Below are positions 21,478 through 36,100 of a stretch of DNA of 64,000 nt, one piece after another. Made by a program: the position numbers and the translations under genes. Positions within the stretch are counted from its first letter, which is position 1, and the number at the start of each line of letters is the position of its first letter. The DNA is from Volvox africanus (taxonomy: Eukaryota; Chlorophyta; Chlorophyceae; Chlamydomonadales; Volvocaceae), in contig BSDZ01000013.1 in the NCBI GenBank assembly GCA_030268105.1, positions 3,850,001-3,914,000 on the forward strand, read 5' to 3'. A model generated the notes under the pieces. That model was not told the DNA's origin, did no database searches, and was given only the letters and a program-made list of their open reading frames with translations.

Positions 21478-24400
21478 ATGGTCGACCCCGGTGACTATGC
21501 TGCTGCCGAACATGGGCATGGTGCAGCAAGTAAAAATTCTGGGCCTCTTGGACAAATAAGTCCCCCATTGAAGTCAGTGTGGCTCGAAGCTTTCAACGAT
21601 CCTGTCGCTGGGATTACCGCTTACACGCCATGCGTACATACTTGCAACCTGTTTGGAGATGGCGATAATCGGCTGGTGATCGCTGATGAGGACCGAAAAC
21701 TCAAGGTACGTCCACGCTGGGGCGGGAAGGTTGACTGGTAGGTGACTGACACACCCAGCGGCACGGTGGGCCCACGTCCAGGTGTGGAAGGGTACCCAGA
21801 AAGCCTCGGAGCACCAGCTCTTGGATACACCTGTGGCGATATGCAGCTTCATCTCTGATAATTCGCAGCCACGCTTGCCGGCACTGGCGGTGGCGGCAGG
21901 TGACTTGAGCTGGGACGTTGGGGCTGATTTATGCGTCTCAAGTTAACGCCACGTAGGGAGTATGTTGAGAATTGCAAGAAGGGTTTATAGGTGCTTCTCT
22001 TGGGGAACCCCTGCGTTTTGGCTAGGCTAGTCTCTGAAACCTAGGCTCGAATGCTAATCTGTTCCGTCTTCCCTGCCGATGGAACGTTTCTTGCAGGTTC
22101 CCATATCTACGTCTACCGCAATCTGCGGCCCTACTCAAAATTCATGCTGCCATCTGAGAACGTGAACACGGAAGAGCAGGACATATGGTGGGTGGTGTGC
22201 GAAGATGCGTATTTGCACGTAGTGGGAGCACGTGAGTGCGCGACCCACGGGTAGGAGAGACACCCCTCTCGCAGCTGCCTGCTGGGCAGCCTTTAATATG
22301 ACGAAACCTGCTACTGATGGTTGAATCCGGCGCGAAGGCATCCATCTGCACCCATCTACCGAATCGTGGATTGGGTGCCGATGGCTCAACACTCGCTACC
22401 CTGTGGGCGCAGACCTCCGTGCATATCCAAATCTTTGGGCCTGGAGGGGCTTCGTCCGGGTCGAAGCGCAAAGTAGAGCAAACTGGCACTGGTTATCCTA
22501 GCAGCCTCTCATGTTGGGACTTCACGGGGGAAGCTTATTATTGCCTTTACGTGCCCGGCCCCCCTTTAGGCAAAAGGTGATGGAGGGTGAGATCGTGATC
22601 GGTGATGCCGTGGCACAGCTGACGCGGCTGCAGGTACGTCGTTAGCGGCAGGAATATTAAGGGATGGAGATTGAAGGAGCCCATTCACAATCTATTAACC
22701 GCGTTATGTGGGATCACTTCATTGGTTCTCGAATGGTCAATAGCATGCATGGGGGGAAGTTGGCGAGAAGGCATGGGTTGCAGGCAGCACCTGTAGTTGT
22801 TGGAATGCAGCTGACCCACATGCAGGAATTGGAGTAGGGTACCTCCTTGTTTGCTAGTCATGTATCTGGTGATATATAATAGCACACGCACTCCCTGAGG
22901 TTAGGAGGGAAGCTGCACGATGTTTCGATGTAGGAACTGAAACGCGGTGCTTTGGAAGCAGCAAGGCGTCTTCCTATTTGTGCTTCGGCAGCGTGCGCCT
23001 GACCGTCTTTGGTGTTGTATAATGGTGTTACGTCAGTATGCTCATCTTCCGCCTCATAACACTTTTCCTTGGGGTCGTGACCTGCCCGATGCCCTCAGGA
23101 CGCGGGTGTGGTGTTGCAGACGCGCTCCCTACAGTTGATGAACATCGGGGACCCTGACGCAAAGATGGCGTTCGTGGAACACTGGCAGGGGCAGCCGCTC
23201 GTGTCCACCACCGTGATCACCTGCATGGACATAGTCAAGCAGGCAATTGACGAGGTGAGGTGGGGTTGCAGTGAGTGTGAGAGACACGCTGCATTGCGAC
23301 ACCCTGTACTGCATTACACCCTGTACTGCATTACACCCTGTAGTAGACCATGCAACACTCTGTACTGCAACACAGTATCCATATCCATTGCAATACCGGA
23401 AGCATCTGAATTCGTCGAACGGTGCATGAGATGTATTAAACCGAACTGATGCTTCCGATAGTGTGGGGACAAGGGCTGCAAGGTGAGCCGAAATAGGGCC
23501 CCAGAAGGTCCTTATCACTTTCGCCACAAACCACAGAAGAATGAAGAACAGTTTATCAAAAGATGGAAGTTTGTAACGGGTGATACGAGTCTGTTATTTG
23601 GGTCGGGATAGTAATCACGTACGGGTTGAGGTGGCGTCCCGTCCGTCTGTCCACGCCTTTGCGCGGCTGGCCATTTTCCGCGATGTCAACCTGGTGTCTA
23701 GGCCCTCCTCCCCACCCGAGAGGTCTGCAATGTATTCTATTCTTAAATGTCGCGGTAATCCTGGCCATCTGCATACTTCCGTGCGTCTCTCCGCTAAGCC
23801 CTTTGAAGCGCTGTGCGTGCAGCTAATACCAGCTTCCGGCTCCGTACCTGCTCGGTTGAGAGATCCAGGGGTTCGGCTAGGGTCCTGGGTACATAGCCCG
23901 CTTCTAACTTTAGCCGGCTGCAGCATTCCATACGCAAGCCGCTGTACAGAAATTCACATGTTTATGCACGGAAATCATGAAACGCTTCCATTTCCATTTT
24001 TGTCCCTGACGAGGCATGCCTAATACAACATGCCTGCATGCCCCCTGTCCATCTGACTTCCCTATTTCGGTGGCTCCTTTTTTTCCTTGCTCAGCCTGAC
24101 GCCGTGAGCTGCTTGGTGGTGGGAACGGAGAGCGGGCGGATCCTCGTTATCAATGCGGCCGGCACCGCCATTGTGAAGAACATCTGGGTGGGCATTACGC
24201 CGGCCATGATTGCGGTGCAGGTGGGTGATGTGCTTCGGCCACCTGCAGTGGTTCTTGACTGTTCCATGGAGCGGTCATTTGTATGGGGTTGGCAGTCTTA
24301 GAGATTTATGGAACAACCCAACGTCGAAATTAGGAATCACGTCGAGGTCGCGTCTTACCAGGATGGCGACGAGTTTTTACGATTGTAGCAGATGCCGCTT

Positions 24401-27400
24401 TTGACCCCGGTTATTTTCCGCACGAGCCAAACCGTTCCCGCCAGGTCTTCCAAACTTTGGTTTTTGTCTGATACACCACTTTCTAATCAACGGATCCAAC
24501 ATACCCTGTTCCGTCGCTCTTCGCTGAGCCTCGAACCTTCAACCAGTGGCTTCTGTCTCATCCTGCATCCGGTTCTGCTTGGCGTGCCGCATCCTTGCTC
24601 CCTTTCTTAGGGCGAGCTGGACGTAGGCTACCGCATCACAGTTGCTGGCCGCGATGGCAAGCTGTACCACATCCGTAATGGGGAGCTGACACAGACCATT
24701 ATTCAACTGGAGGCGCAACCCGTAGGCTTGGTAGGCAGGCGTGGCGGTTCTGAGTGATGCAAATGGTGGTATTTGCACGTGGCCGTGCGTTTCTGCATGG
24801 ACGCCTATGTGAATGACTAAAATGTCAGAAATGTTGAAATGGCCGGAAGCCGGAAACCTAATCTGTGGTTGAACGACGTGATAAATGGATGGAGTTGTGG
24901 CTGGCCCGTTGGTCCGGGCGGTAAAATGGCGTGCAGGTCGGGAAGGTAGCGTCGGCGACAGTGGCGGAGCTGATGGCTCCGCTGCGGTACCCATCTTGTG
25001 ACCTCAACCAGCCAGGGGCTCTGGGGACATCTCATCGTTTCATTTCTTATGTTCTACCTAGTTACCAGATCGAAGAGGTCCCGCTCCGTATGTACGTTCT
25101 TACGCGTGCAGGTCCGATTGCAGAAGCACGTCGCTGTGGGCTGCATGAACGACGTGATCCACGCCTATCAATCCAACGGCCACAAGTCATGGTCCATCTA
25201 CCTGCCCTGCCACATCCTAGCCATGCAACGAATGGAGGTGACCAGCCAGCGCATGACCAAGGCCTTGGTAGTTGCGCTCTCAAACGGTGAGGAGTTTTAG
25301 CTGACTTCAATCAGCGTTTGATGCGATCCAGGATGTGCGGTTCTCCGATGTATTTTAAGGGGTGAAGGTGACGGGGACGAAAGCTGTCAGGATGGAGGTC
25401 TGCCAGGGCTTGCTGTTATCCCATTCATTCGGCGCCTGATCTTCCTTTGGATTGAGCTTTATCATCGTTTTGGTCCTCTGTTCAGATGTCCTTTCTTTTT
25501 TTGTGCCCAAGGCTTGCACTCACGCTTTTTCTCCCAGGCGAAGTACGCATATACAACGAGAAGCTGCTTGTAAGCATCCACGCAGTGCCAAACCCTGTCA
25601 CCGCGCTGTGGTTTGGGCGGTACGGGCGCGAGGACAACACCCTCATCACCATTACCAAGAGCGGGATGCTGGACATTAAGGTAAGCTGAAGCCGGATAGG
25701 CAAATGGGAGGCTACAAAAGTCACGATCCAAACGCGGAATCTCACCCCGCATGCGCGTGCGCTGGTGTTGATGGGGAAAGGCAGGGGCACCAAGGCGGTG
25801 GTCAACTGCTTAAGCCACGCCCAGAACACGACAGAAGTACTGTACATTTCGCCCCGCTTTCTTTCACCGCATAGGTTTGTCACGGTTACCTTATCACATC
25901 CATCCCTTACCTGCCAGATGCTTCCTCGCACAGCCAACCTGGAGGCTGGAGCGGTGGGTGGCGGGCCGCCACCAGAGCAGGTAGAGGATAACTGGATGAA
26001 GCACTAGGGCCAGAGCAGGATGCAAGGGACCGTTTGCGGATGTCCGTTGATTTGCCGAAGGGTATACGATGCGGTATCGGGGCCTTCATGATCTCCCCCT
26101 TCGGCTGACCAACATTCCTACTGCAGTCACGCGGCCCCGGCAGAGGTTTCAGTTTGGCATGTCCATCCATAATTGCTCGGCTTGCGCTTCATAGCTTCTT
26201 GGTCGCTTCTTAGGTCTCTTTTGCGCCGCAGCTTCCCACGTGCCTCCTTTCCTCCTTTCATGGATGTTGGCCCTTGGGTTCTCACTGAATTTATAACTTA
26301 TTCCTTCTCCCTCTTTAAGGAAATCCCCCTGGCGGTGCCCAAGAAAACCCGGCTATATGTCGAGCAGACGCAACGGGAGCGGGAGCAGGTGCGACAGCAA
26401 CAGGGGGTACTCGAGCTGTGAACTCATTGGGGGAATCAAAATGGGGCGGGAGGGAGGTGGCCCGCCACGAGTAAACACCAAACGGGGTTAAGTCTGTGTG
26501 CGCATGTCTTGTTAACGAAGGGCACCACAGCAGTAATATGAGGTAGTGCAAGAATAGATTACAACCGTGAAGTTTGTTCGGGAGCAGCTCATTTGGTACT
26601 CTGTAGGCCCCGTCAGTAAGGTTTGGGGTGCTGGCCTACATGCGCGCCCAACCGCCGACCTACCTACCCCACCTTCCGTGCGTCAAACGTCACCCTAGCA
26701 TTGCACATTCGCGCCTCCCCCTCTTGCAACCCGGCCTCCTCCTGGGTGCCTGGGTTTTTACCAACCCCTCTTTTTTCATGATGCCATCCGGGACCCACTC
26801 CGTGACGCTGGACAGGCAGCCGATATGCACCGCACCTTCCAGCGCGACCTTGCCAAGCTGCGACTCACAACAGCACGAGCATATGTGAAGGTGCTCACGG
26901 ACGGACAGGTAGGACAGGTGACACTGTGGGTTGGTATCGCGTGGTGTATGCCCCTGAATGCGTGGACTCGGTTGACATCCGTTACGTGCTCGCCTGGTTA
27001 CGTCATCGTGTCCTCCTGTTTCCTGGTGCATCTGTTCGGCGAACTCCTTACATTCGCACTCAATGCGGGCCCCCTCCTACTCCCGTCGCAACAGGGCGCC
27101 GCCGCCTTCACAACCAGCACCAATCTGTCCCTTTCCCTCAGCGTGGCGGGCCTGGGGCCTCGCTTTCGGCTTTCTTTGTTACTTCGCAACGAGGGTACTA
27201 AGCAGATGCTCGACGTGCCCGTGGTGTTGCGTGCCGATCCCGCGCTCTACTCGCTCGGCAAGACGCAGTTTGTGATACCGCTGTTGGTGCCGGGGCTACA
27301 GTACACATTCGAGGTGGGGTCTGTGACTTAAGGCGGGTGTGCGACGGTGCCTAGCCGTTGGAGGGAGTGACTGCTTCTGTGACAGTCGGTATTGAAGGCT

Positions 27401-27951
27401 GATGAACGTTGTGTGTGTCTGTGCACCTGCAGTGGTGGCGAGGTTTAATTAGCCAGGTCACGAGATATCCTTGCAATCAAGAACCCATGAGTGGATCCAT
27501 TGTTTCGTACCCACCTGTTATTTTGCACCTCACGTCCTCTTCCCAATCTACTCACCCGCACCCGCACCCCTCCATCCTTCCCAATGCCTCAACCTGACGT
27601 TGTGATCCGCCCCGTAAACCGGCCCTTGCCATAATTCAGATAATTCGGATAAACCAGATAATAAGGATAATTAATTTTATTACCCCTCTTCCAAAGCCGT
27701 CGGCGTCCTTGGTCTTCCGTTAATCCCGTTACCATGCTTTTGTATGTTCTCAACTCTGGTTTGGACCCCCCTCCATCCGTCCCTCTTTATGCTCCGCTAC
27801 CCTCCCACAGATTCCCGTCACGGCGTTGGACCCACTCCAGGGCACCGACAATGTGGGGGTGCTGTTGCTAGCCCCGGGAGGATCCTCAAGCAGCGCACCA
27901 CTGTTGCAGGCTACGATAAAGATGCCTATGAGCGAGCCCGAGGACGTGTAA
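21478..27951 (+). CDS. BBS1: BBS1, BBSome complex subunit (601 aa)
   Basis: Fourteen exons: 21478-21705, 21782-21899, 22097-22187, 22570-22633, 23099-23254, 24095-24220, 24611-24730, 25112-25286, 25538-25680, 25918-25980, 26320-26388, 26816-26908, 27095-27313, 27811-27951. All phases join to 602 codons including TAA; human BBS1 has 593 residues. Family landmarks in order: WLEAFNDPVAGITAYTPC, LVIADEDRKLKVWKGTQK, YVYRNLRPYSKFMLP, EEQDIW, PDAVSCLVVGTESGRILV, EVRIYNEKLL followed by FGRYGREDNTLI, VPKKTRLYVEQTQRERE, MHRTFQRDLAKLRL, and VIPLLVPGLQYTFE in the C-terminal GAE-like region. BBS1 forms an N-terminal beta-propeller and, in the octameric BBSome, binds ARL6/BBS3-GTP to carry membrane proteins out of cilia. 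No frame damage is visible, so the gene looks functional. The Met at 21478 is the first in frame and gives a family-length N-terminus. Confidence 0.95.
23302..23350 (+). repeat. Short tandem repeat in a BBS1 intron
   Basis: About two and a half copies of a 19-bp unit (ACACCCTGTACTGCATT plus two bases), followed by a related, more degenerate copy. It lies in the intron 23255-24094. Confidence 0.7.
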
Positions 27952-28280
27952 GGCCGAGAACAGAAAATGCCCTCGGGCAGAAAGGGCGAAGGGCTCCGGA
28001 CTAGCGAGGCTATGCTTGAACAGCTATGCACCTGCGTGAAAATGCTGTATAAGCTACGCTTTCATGTAGTCGTGGTATGTGTGCGCAAGTGTCAAGGCAG
28101 GGCTTTGAGGAAATGTGGGATTAACTTCTGTACGAGGGGATTAGAAGTGACGTAGAGCTGGGTCCCAGCTAAATATTTGGGACCCGCCAATCTCTATCCT
28201 GGGAGGAGCACGGCAGCTTGGCACTGAGCCTTGCCCCAAAGCTGTGAGTGAGCGGCTGCTCCTGGTGGGCTTAGCACGTG

Positions 28281-28285
28281 TGTAA
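28281..28285 (+). terminator. TGTAA poly(A) signal for BBS1
   Basis: TGTAA sits about 330 bases after the BBS1 stop codon in the sequence GTGTGTAATTGA. Confidence 0.55.
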
Positions 28286-30158
28286 TTGATTATAGGAATA
28301 TGCCGGTGTTAGATGGCTGATTGTCTTTGTTATATATCGCAAACTTAATTATTCATTCCTTACGTGGTTGACGTCGATACCGTTGCATCGTCGGCGAAGT
28401 CTTCTGTGGAGCACTTTGTGTCCTTGCCGGGAAAGATCATGCACATTGTCCTCTGGTAGGACATGATACCGGTAAAAACGGCAACCCGGTCAAAAGCGGT
28501 CAAAAGCGGTCCACGCGACATAGCAACGAATCGTAGGTAGCAACTGAGTCAAGGCACTGTCAAGATGTCGTACCATTGCCATTATCTGCACGTGCATTTC
28601 GGCCAGGGTCGCGCAAATTACAGTTGTCAACTGCGGCGTCAAGTTGCCCTCTCTCAGTAAGGGTTGGTTAGGCATTTACGCACGGAATGATTTGGATGTT
28701 GTAAGGACGTTGATTGTGTTTACGAACCATACTATGCTCCGACATCCTTGTGATCATCTATAAATCCAATTACCCACATGCTGCACGGCATCTAGATAGT
28801 TGTGTCGATTACTCTGTTGTGCCATATTGCTCGGCCCCAGCTGGTTCCCAAAGGGTTCTTAATGTCGGCAGACGCGTTGATCACATGTTCGAGGTTAAGG
28901 GAATTAGTTGTGTCTTCCCGAGGCAGCCTTGTGAACACGGCGGCAGCTTTCCTACTGACAACAACAACAACGTAGTGTATTCTGGTACAGTTATCCAGGG
29001 ACCAGTGATGTGGGCCAGGTCTGTTACTGAAAGATCTCCATTATTCGGCTGTACAAACAGAGGCCCACTGCGGGCCTCGGCTGCCGGTGCGCCGAGGTGC
29101 GCCCACCATCCCATTTCACCTACACGCTTTCCAATCCCTTACAGTAGCCTGGAGGGCAATTCACACGGGAGACAATTCCTATCAATTTATGGAGCCCACG
29201 AAAAGATGATGCACATAATTGTTTGGGTTGCTAGAGGACAACTCATGTGCAACCACTGGCACCCAAGACGCAACGTGATCCAATGTCACCACAGACTTCG
29301 CCCTTAAACATAAGAAAATAATTTAAGCAGCAACATGATTAACAGTTTTTCATGTGCTACGAGGGATAACACCAGCCCGCGGGAGCGCGGGTGGAAGCCA
29401 TGCTATCGCCTTGTGGAATCATGTATTTCAATAGATGAAATGGCACCACATGACATGACATGAGATGCATGATACATGACATGAGATAAGGATTACAGGG
29501 TCTGATTCGTTCCGCATCAGGGAGGCCAGTCTACCTGCCGTGTGCCGCCTTTGTCATCGAAAAAGTCCGTGTACAATTCTTAATTGAAAGCAATGGATTC
29601 TACATGCAAATGTGATTACTAGTGCATGTTTACCATAGTCGATTACGGCTTTTTCGCAGTTTTGTCGTTTGCCGCTTTGACGGGTGATCTGCCGTACGCA
29701 GTGGGCTAGGGACCATATTGCACACAGACCCTTAAAAATCAATAAAATAAACTGCAATATGATACAAACAAATTCAGGGGAAGCAGAGCTTCTGTGGTTA
29801 TTTGAACAGCCCTTTCACTGAAGGAACAATGCAACTTTATATGTATATTAACTTTTAATCTCTCTTCAGTTTATGTTTTTAAGGTTCTAGCGGTCCATTA
29901 AGCCTCCTTGTTCGTACTGACCTTACGAGGTCAAGAAACGTGTATCACCACAGCACATGCAATCGTTTAACGACCCATGGAATACTTTATAACTATTAAA
30001 AAAATTGTACTGCCGAGAAGCTTTACATATATGATATTGTAGGGTATGACTGATTTATTTTGCAACCGCATAACGGCGCAAAATGCTGACCCACGCTCGA
30101 TTTGGCTTTCAATTCCTCATCACTAAAGTTTTAGGAGGTTGATTTTAATATTGACAAG
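28286..30158. other. Intergenic interval without a supported gene
   Basis: AT-richer than the genes on either side. ORFs here have no recognisable domains and no splice-consistent neighbours. A small cluster of ACATGACATGA repeats lies at about 29446-29485. The right part presumably holds the promoter of the coiled-coil gene; no specific element was identified. Confidence 0.5.
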
Positions 30159-33100
30159 ATGGGACCTGGCGATGCCGAGACGGCTGTGACCGGTTCGCTC
30201 GGTACTGTGCGGGGTTCCAACGTCCACAATACCTTATCAGTGGATGATCCGGTTATGTCTCAATCTATAAACGCCAGGATCGCATACAATGGAGCTGCAG
30301 AAGCTGGAGAGGTCGCAACGGCGGACATTTCCGAGCTGATTACCGAGCTGCAGGTACGTTGCTGGAGTTACGTTTCTCAGGTGATTTCCAATGTGTTGAT
30401 TTTCATCCCGGTCGACATAGTATCCGAGCTGATTATGCAACAAGGGGTTTCGTTAAAGAACTTGGTGCCCGTTATAACCTCTCTCCTCCGGCGGGCGTTG
30501 ACCTTGGCTTCTGGTTGTCAATACATGTACAGATGATGCTTGGTGAAGCTAATGACCACCAGGAAGGCAACCCACGGTCGTTACAACTTGTTCCAGTCGG
30601 TGGTGCGCGCTGGCGTGAAGTCCATTCAAGGCTGATGAGCCAGGCGGGGGCGCCTTCCTACTCGCTGGACAGCAGCCCCTCTCTGGAGGTGCGTCATGGC
30701 GAAGTCCAATGCCCTCCCACCAGATGGAAAGATTGTGGTCACGACGGGCATCAAGTCATTCCGATTGGACATCTATCCATATAGGGCCCTTTTGGGCGCC
30801 CATGTCCTTGCTGTACTATGTACAGCTACCCATACCCGAAACGATTACCTATCCCTGCTGAGCAGTTTCCCAGCCTCCGCTGCTTTTTTGGATACCTCTG
30901 CGGCTTCACGGTTTGGGGCCGAGGTCGATAAAACGATGCACCTGCACGCTCTCCTCCCTCTCGACAAACTCCTCCAGGTGGTCGAGCTGCAGGCCCAGCT
31001 ACAACAGTCTAGTAACGCACTGAAGTCGTCGCAGCAGCAGCTGGAAACACTGAGCGCGCGAGTTGAAGAGCTCGAGGCGTCGCTTGAGGCTGAAGTCGAG
31101 CGCATGATGGCTAGCGTACAGATGGAGCTGCAGGCAGCGCACGACCGGCACAAGGCGGAGCTGCAAGAGCTGCATGTGAGATTGTTTCCGTAAAAGGGGG
31201 GCTTATGTGTTAAGCATGGCGCGGCTAGCCGAATGTCAAATCCCATGTATGTGTAATTTCGTGTGCTCTAACGACTAAGGTGTTCAGCGCGTGTGAGCAG
31301 AATTTCATAACGATGGATAGGCCGGTAGACAATCAACCGTGGGTGCGGGTCGGCGCAGGAAAAGCTCGTACGTTGGTCCCGTAAATGGGATAGCTGAGTT
31401 GAAGCATGGGAGAACTGGCTCATCGTAAGAGATGCAGGTACAGGAATGTGGTCTGTAGGCTGGCAATGGGATATGGGTTACCCAAAATTCATGCGCGTAG
31501 ACCTTTTGGCTGACTAAGCTTTGGCGTAAGTGAAGATATACTGTACAGGAGAGATAAATTGTGCCATAAGGTGGAGTATTTGCATTAGGAAGCTATGTGA
31601 TATGAGTCCACAATTATATGGGGCGCTCACAAGGGGAGCGAAATTGAGAAAATCGTTCGAACCCTGGAAGTTGATGATCAGGAAACGGAACCAAACATTG
31701 ACTGGATCATCAAAGCAACAGCGTCGGAACACTACCGCGCACTCATATTTAAGTAGCTGACATGGATTGTATTACATGCAATACGAACGCGAATGCTGTC
31801 ACTACAGCGCGGAATGGACGGGTAAGGCGGTGTCGTAGTCGTCCATGCTATGCTGATATACGAACTCGGGCAGAATCCGCATTACCCGTCTAGGGCGATG
31901 CTAACAATTGGCGATTTCTGGTTCTGGTTATACAACAGGGACGGCTGAAACTACAGGAGGCGGCGGCAGCGGAGGTAGTGGCTACAGCGTCTGCGCGCGA
32001 AGCAGCGCTCCAGGAGTCGCTCCGATCGGCAAACCACGCGGCTAAGCAGGCCGAGAGTGCTGCAGAGAACGAAAGGAATATCTCCCGACAGCTGCTGCTG
32101 CGCCTACGTGCCTATGAGGAACTCTGGTGGAAGCTGCAGGTAAGCCAGCTTGGGTCGACGAGTAGTCGGCAGGACCCAGTCAATCTAGTTACTGGGGTAA
32201 GGGTGGAAATGCTGGCAGGCTTTTGTAGGTGAGCCGCCAACCGAAGGCTGTCACCCAGTGTTTCTGCGCTCGGCTGACCGTGGCCTCCGGGTGTCTCAGT
32301 TTGGCTTCAGGGCTTTGGATGTCTGGAGGGTTTGTGGGCTTCGTGGTTTTCCAATTTGCTTGTCTTCTGTCTTGGGAGTTGGATGGCAGCCGAAGGGTTA
32401 GATCCTGGCAATCCGAACCCCCAATCGAAGCATACCGTCAGAGCATGTGCCTATTGCTTCCGAAGAGCCATTAATCAATGTAAAGCAAGCATTCCATTTC
32501 AAAGCTGACACCTAAATGGTGAGGATTCAGTTGCCGTAGACTTTACCTGACCGCCCCACTGCGCCTTTAGCTATTCCATTAGACTTTTATTAATATTCTG
32601 TTCAATCATTACCATGCAGATGGAATTGCCGTTGAATGTTGCTTCCGAATGCATGGCGGACACGGAAGCGGATTTAGAGGATCATGCATCTCGGCCATGG
32701 CAACGCCTATTGGTGAACCCACGCCCGGAGTCGCTTCTGGACGCCGCTCGGGTGCTTCAAGCGCAACTCCGAGATCAGACGGCACGCAGCGCTGCAGCCG
32801 CAGATTCAATCGCGGCAGCTGCAGCTGCCGCCGCGGCCGATGCCGCTGCCTGGCGAACCAGGGCGGAGCACGCCGAGGCTGACGCAGCCGCCGCTTCGCT
32901 GGCGGCACATGAACTTCACAACTCCTTGGGCGCCACAGTAGCGGCGCTGCATGAAGAGGCCGCCGCACTGCACGCGGGACTAACGTCTGACCTCGAGCAG
33001 CGGCAAGTGCAGGTAGCAGAGTTGGCGGCCAGTAATACCGAACTAGAAGCACGCGTGGTGAGGCTGAACTCCGAGGTATCATCGCTGTGCAGCTTGCAGA

Positions 33101-36100
33101 ACGCCTTGCAAGCGGAGCTGTTGGAAGCTGGCGAAAGGCACGTTGCTTTGAAAGTGGAAATATGGAACCTGCAGGGCGAGCTGTTGCAGGCCCGAGCCCA
33201 AAAGGATGCGTTAGCGGCCGAGGTTTCAGACCTGCGAAGGGAGCTTGAGGAAGTGCGCGGCCAAAAGGCTGATATTGAGTCCCGCATTTCGATACTGGAT
33301 GGCGAGTTGCACAGCGCGCGGGCTAGTGAGAATGCCCAGTGCTTGAGTCTACTCAAAGCGCGGCAGCTGTGGGAGGAAGAGCGTATGGGGATGCAAGGAG
33401 AATGGACTCGCCTGGCGGCCGTTGCTGCGGATCTGCTAGTGGCTGCAGAGGTTAGTGACGCGTGTAGCCTTGCCTGCGCCGAACAGACGGCGGCGGCCCT
33501 GGAGGAGGCACTGGGCCCCGCCGCCGCTCACCTTGCAGACACGAGGCGTGCGTTCGAATTTGAACAGGAGAAGCTGCGACTGCAAGTAATAGAACTTAAC
33601 GAGAGATTAGGACAGGCAAGGGCGCGGCTACTGGCACAAGCAGCACGCCACGCAGAAGTGCGTGAGGCCGAACGTGTGGCTGAGCGCACTGTACAGGCAG
33701 CTCTGCGTGACGAAGCCGCAGCAGCAACAGTGGCGGCATTGTGCTCCCGAGTCTTTCGTGCTGTTGAACGTGCTGCTGCCGTCACCGACGCCTCGGACGC
33801 GGCAGCAGCACTGACCGTTGCACATCACCACGTGGCGCAGCAGACCGCAAGGGCCGTATGCTCACACATAATGCGAAGGGTGGAAGCGAACGACGCGAAG
33901 GCAGCAGCCATGGAGATGACGCTACGACAGACACAAATTGAAAAGCAGCACACCGACGCCTTAGCCGCCTCAGCTGCGGCCCGGCTTGTTGATCAGGCAA
34001 CGGCTGTTGTCAGAGTTCAAGCATTGGGGGCCCAGCTGGCTGAATCGCAACATGCGTGGGTTGACTTATCTAGCCGATTAACGAAGCTTCAGGATCGTCT
34101 GGAGCATGTGGAAGCATCGAAGGCGGTCCTTACGACACAGCTTAACGAGGCCCTTGCATTCAATGCCGCGGCGGTATTGGCGGCCGAAGCCACGCAAGGA
34201 CGGCTCGAGGCGAAGGAGACTGCCGTCGCACAACTACAGGCTGAACTGGCGGCTGTCGAGCAAGAGCGCCATAAAAGCGGCGAAGCCTTACAGAATCAGC
34301 TCACAGAATCGCTCGCCGCCCAAGTCGTCGCCGAAGGACAGCTGGCAAGTGCCTTATGCGAGCTCCAGGCGCTAAGACACCAGCTAGACACTGCTAAATC
34401 TGAGCGACAGCACCTGGAAGGAGAGCTAGTAGCAACGCAACGGGGCATGACGGAAGTGTCCTACCAGTTAATGAAGATGAACGCATCGTCTGCCGAGCTG
34501 CAGGCTCGAGTCGCGGTATCCCGAGAGGAACGTGAGGGCCTGCAGGCGCAGCTGGCTGAGGCACAAGTTGCGTCTGTAGAGCTACAGGCACGGGTTGCGG
34601 CAGCCGACGCTTTTTCAAGTGACTTGCTGGAGCAGATGACCGCAGCGCGCGACGCGGTGCTTTTGCAATATCAAAAGCAGCACAGGGCGGCAGAATTAGA
34701 GAGAGAACAATGGACATCAGAGCTTGCCTTGGCCGAATCTGCTCGTCAGGCTTCTGAGCGCGAGTGCACATTGCAACAGGCCAAGGTGCGAGAGGTGTGT
34801 GCTGAGCTGGAGGTTGCGCGGGCAGAGTTGCAGAAAGCGCTCTCGGACCTGGAGAAAGAACGCGCCGCACATGTATCTATGAAAATACACATTGAGCCCC
34901 AGCAAGCCACCCGCGCTTCGCCTCAGGACCAGCTCTGTAACGCTCCTTTATGCGCAAAGACTGTTGGGGTGCCGCTGGCAGCAGCCGCCAGGACCTCCAC
35001 CAGCGCCGACTGCCTGCCGACAACGGTAGCTGAAGGTCCTCTCTCGCACCGTTTGGATTTGGATGGAGGAGCGGAATGCGAGACCGAAGCGCTGGAAGGC
35101 TCAGCCTACGGAGCTAGCGGTTCAGCCCGGCAAACGTGGGTCGACAGTGGGCCCACAGTGGCGATCCGTTTATCCACGGAAGGATATAATAGCGGCACCG
35201 TGCACGCATCTTTGAGCGGGCGCAGCACGGACCTGCCACGGTATGACCAGCGGTATGGCCAGAGCGAACCAGATAGGCTTACGCGTCGCGGTCCTGGTGC
35301 CACGAAAGTGACCGAAGTGTTGCAGGCAACTGCAACAGCAATGCCGCAGCTTGAATCTCCGCCACTTCTGCTTGCCCTCCGTAGAGAGGAGGGGCAGAGA
35401 CGGGGATGCAGCTTAATGGCACAGGATTCACCTCGCAGCCGTCATCCTGGCGCGCACGTCTCATCACTTGGGACTCTGGATCTTGGGGCAGGATTGGATG
35501 AGGAGATTGCACGAAGCGAAAGGGAGCTTGATCTGTGCCGGAGGATGTCAATGTTGCGGGATCTGCTTGAGGCGGAGCGAGAGGCCAACGCCGCCCGGGT
35601 TGTCACGTTGCAAGCACTCCGGTCGGTGGAGAGGAAAGAGCTGCAGCGGCAGCTGGAAGCGTTATCGGCTGTGGCTGCAACCATCCCCTGCTGCAAAGTT
35701 GGTTGCTGTATGCGTGCCAGTGACAATGTCGCTTTCCTGCAGGCACGCCCGCAGGAAACAAATCCTCAGCCGCACGTCAGACAGCACAGCATATCCAGTA
35801 CATGGGAGCTGCCGCCTTCTCCGGCGTTGGTGCCGAGGTCCTCGGCACCCATGATTGGCAATGCTATCCGCGGCGCGTCTGTCGAGTTGGTTGGTCATCA
35901 GGCACGGCGACGGGTCTCTGAGCCGCAACGTCAACGAACGGGGTTGCCGCCTCTGCCGCCATGCGCACACGACCCACAGCAGCATCCACATCAGCGATCG
36001 TCTCTGGAGCGCTCACCTAGCCAGGATAGCGACAGCAGCACTGGCAGCTCATCTTACTGGTTGCCGGCGGCGGCGGCAGTGGCAGCCGCAGCGGCCGATT

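Noticed and set aside
30696..30977. Plus-strand ORF start MAKSNALPPDG upstream of the coiled coil
   Set aside because: It is intron sequence in frame with exon 3. A GTGCGT donor at 30689 and an acceptor before 30978 remove it and keep phase 0.
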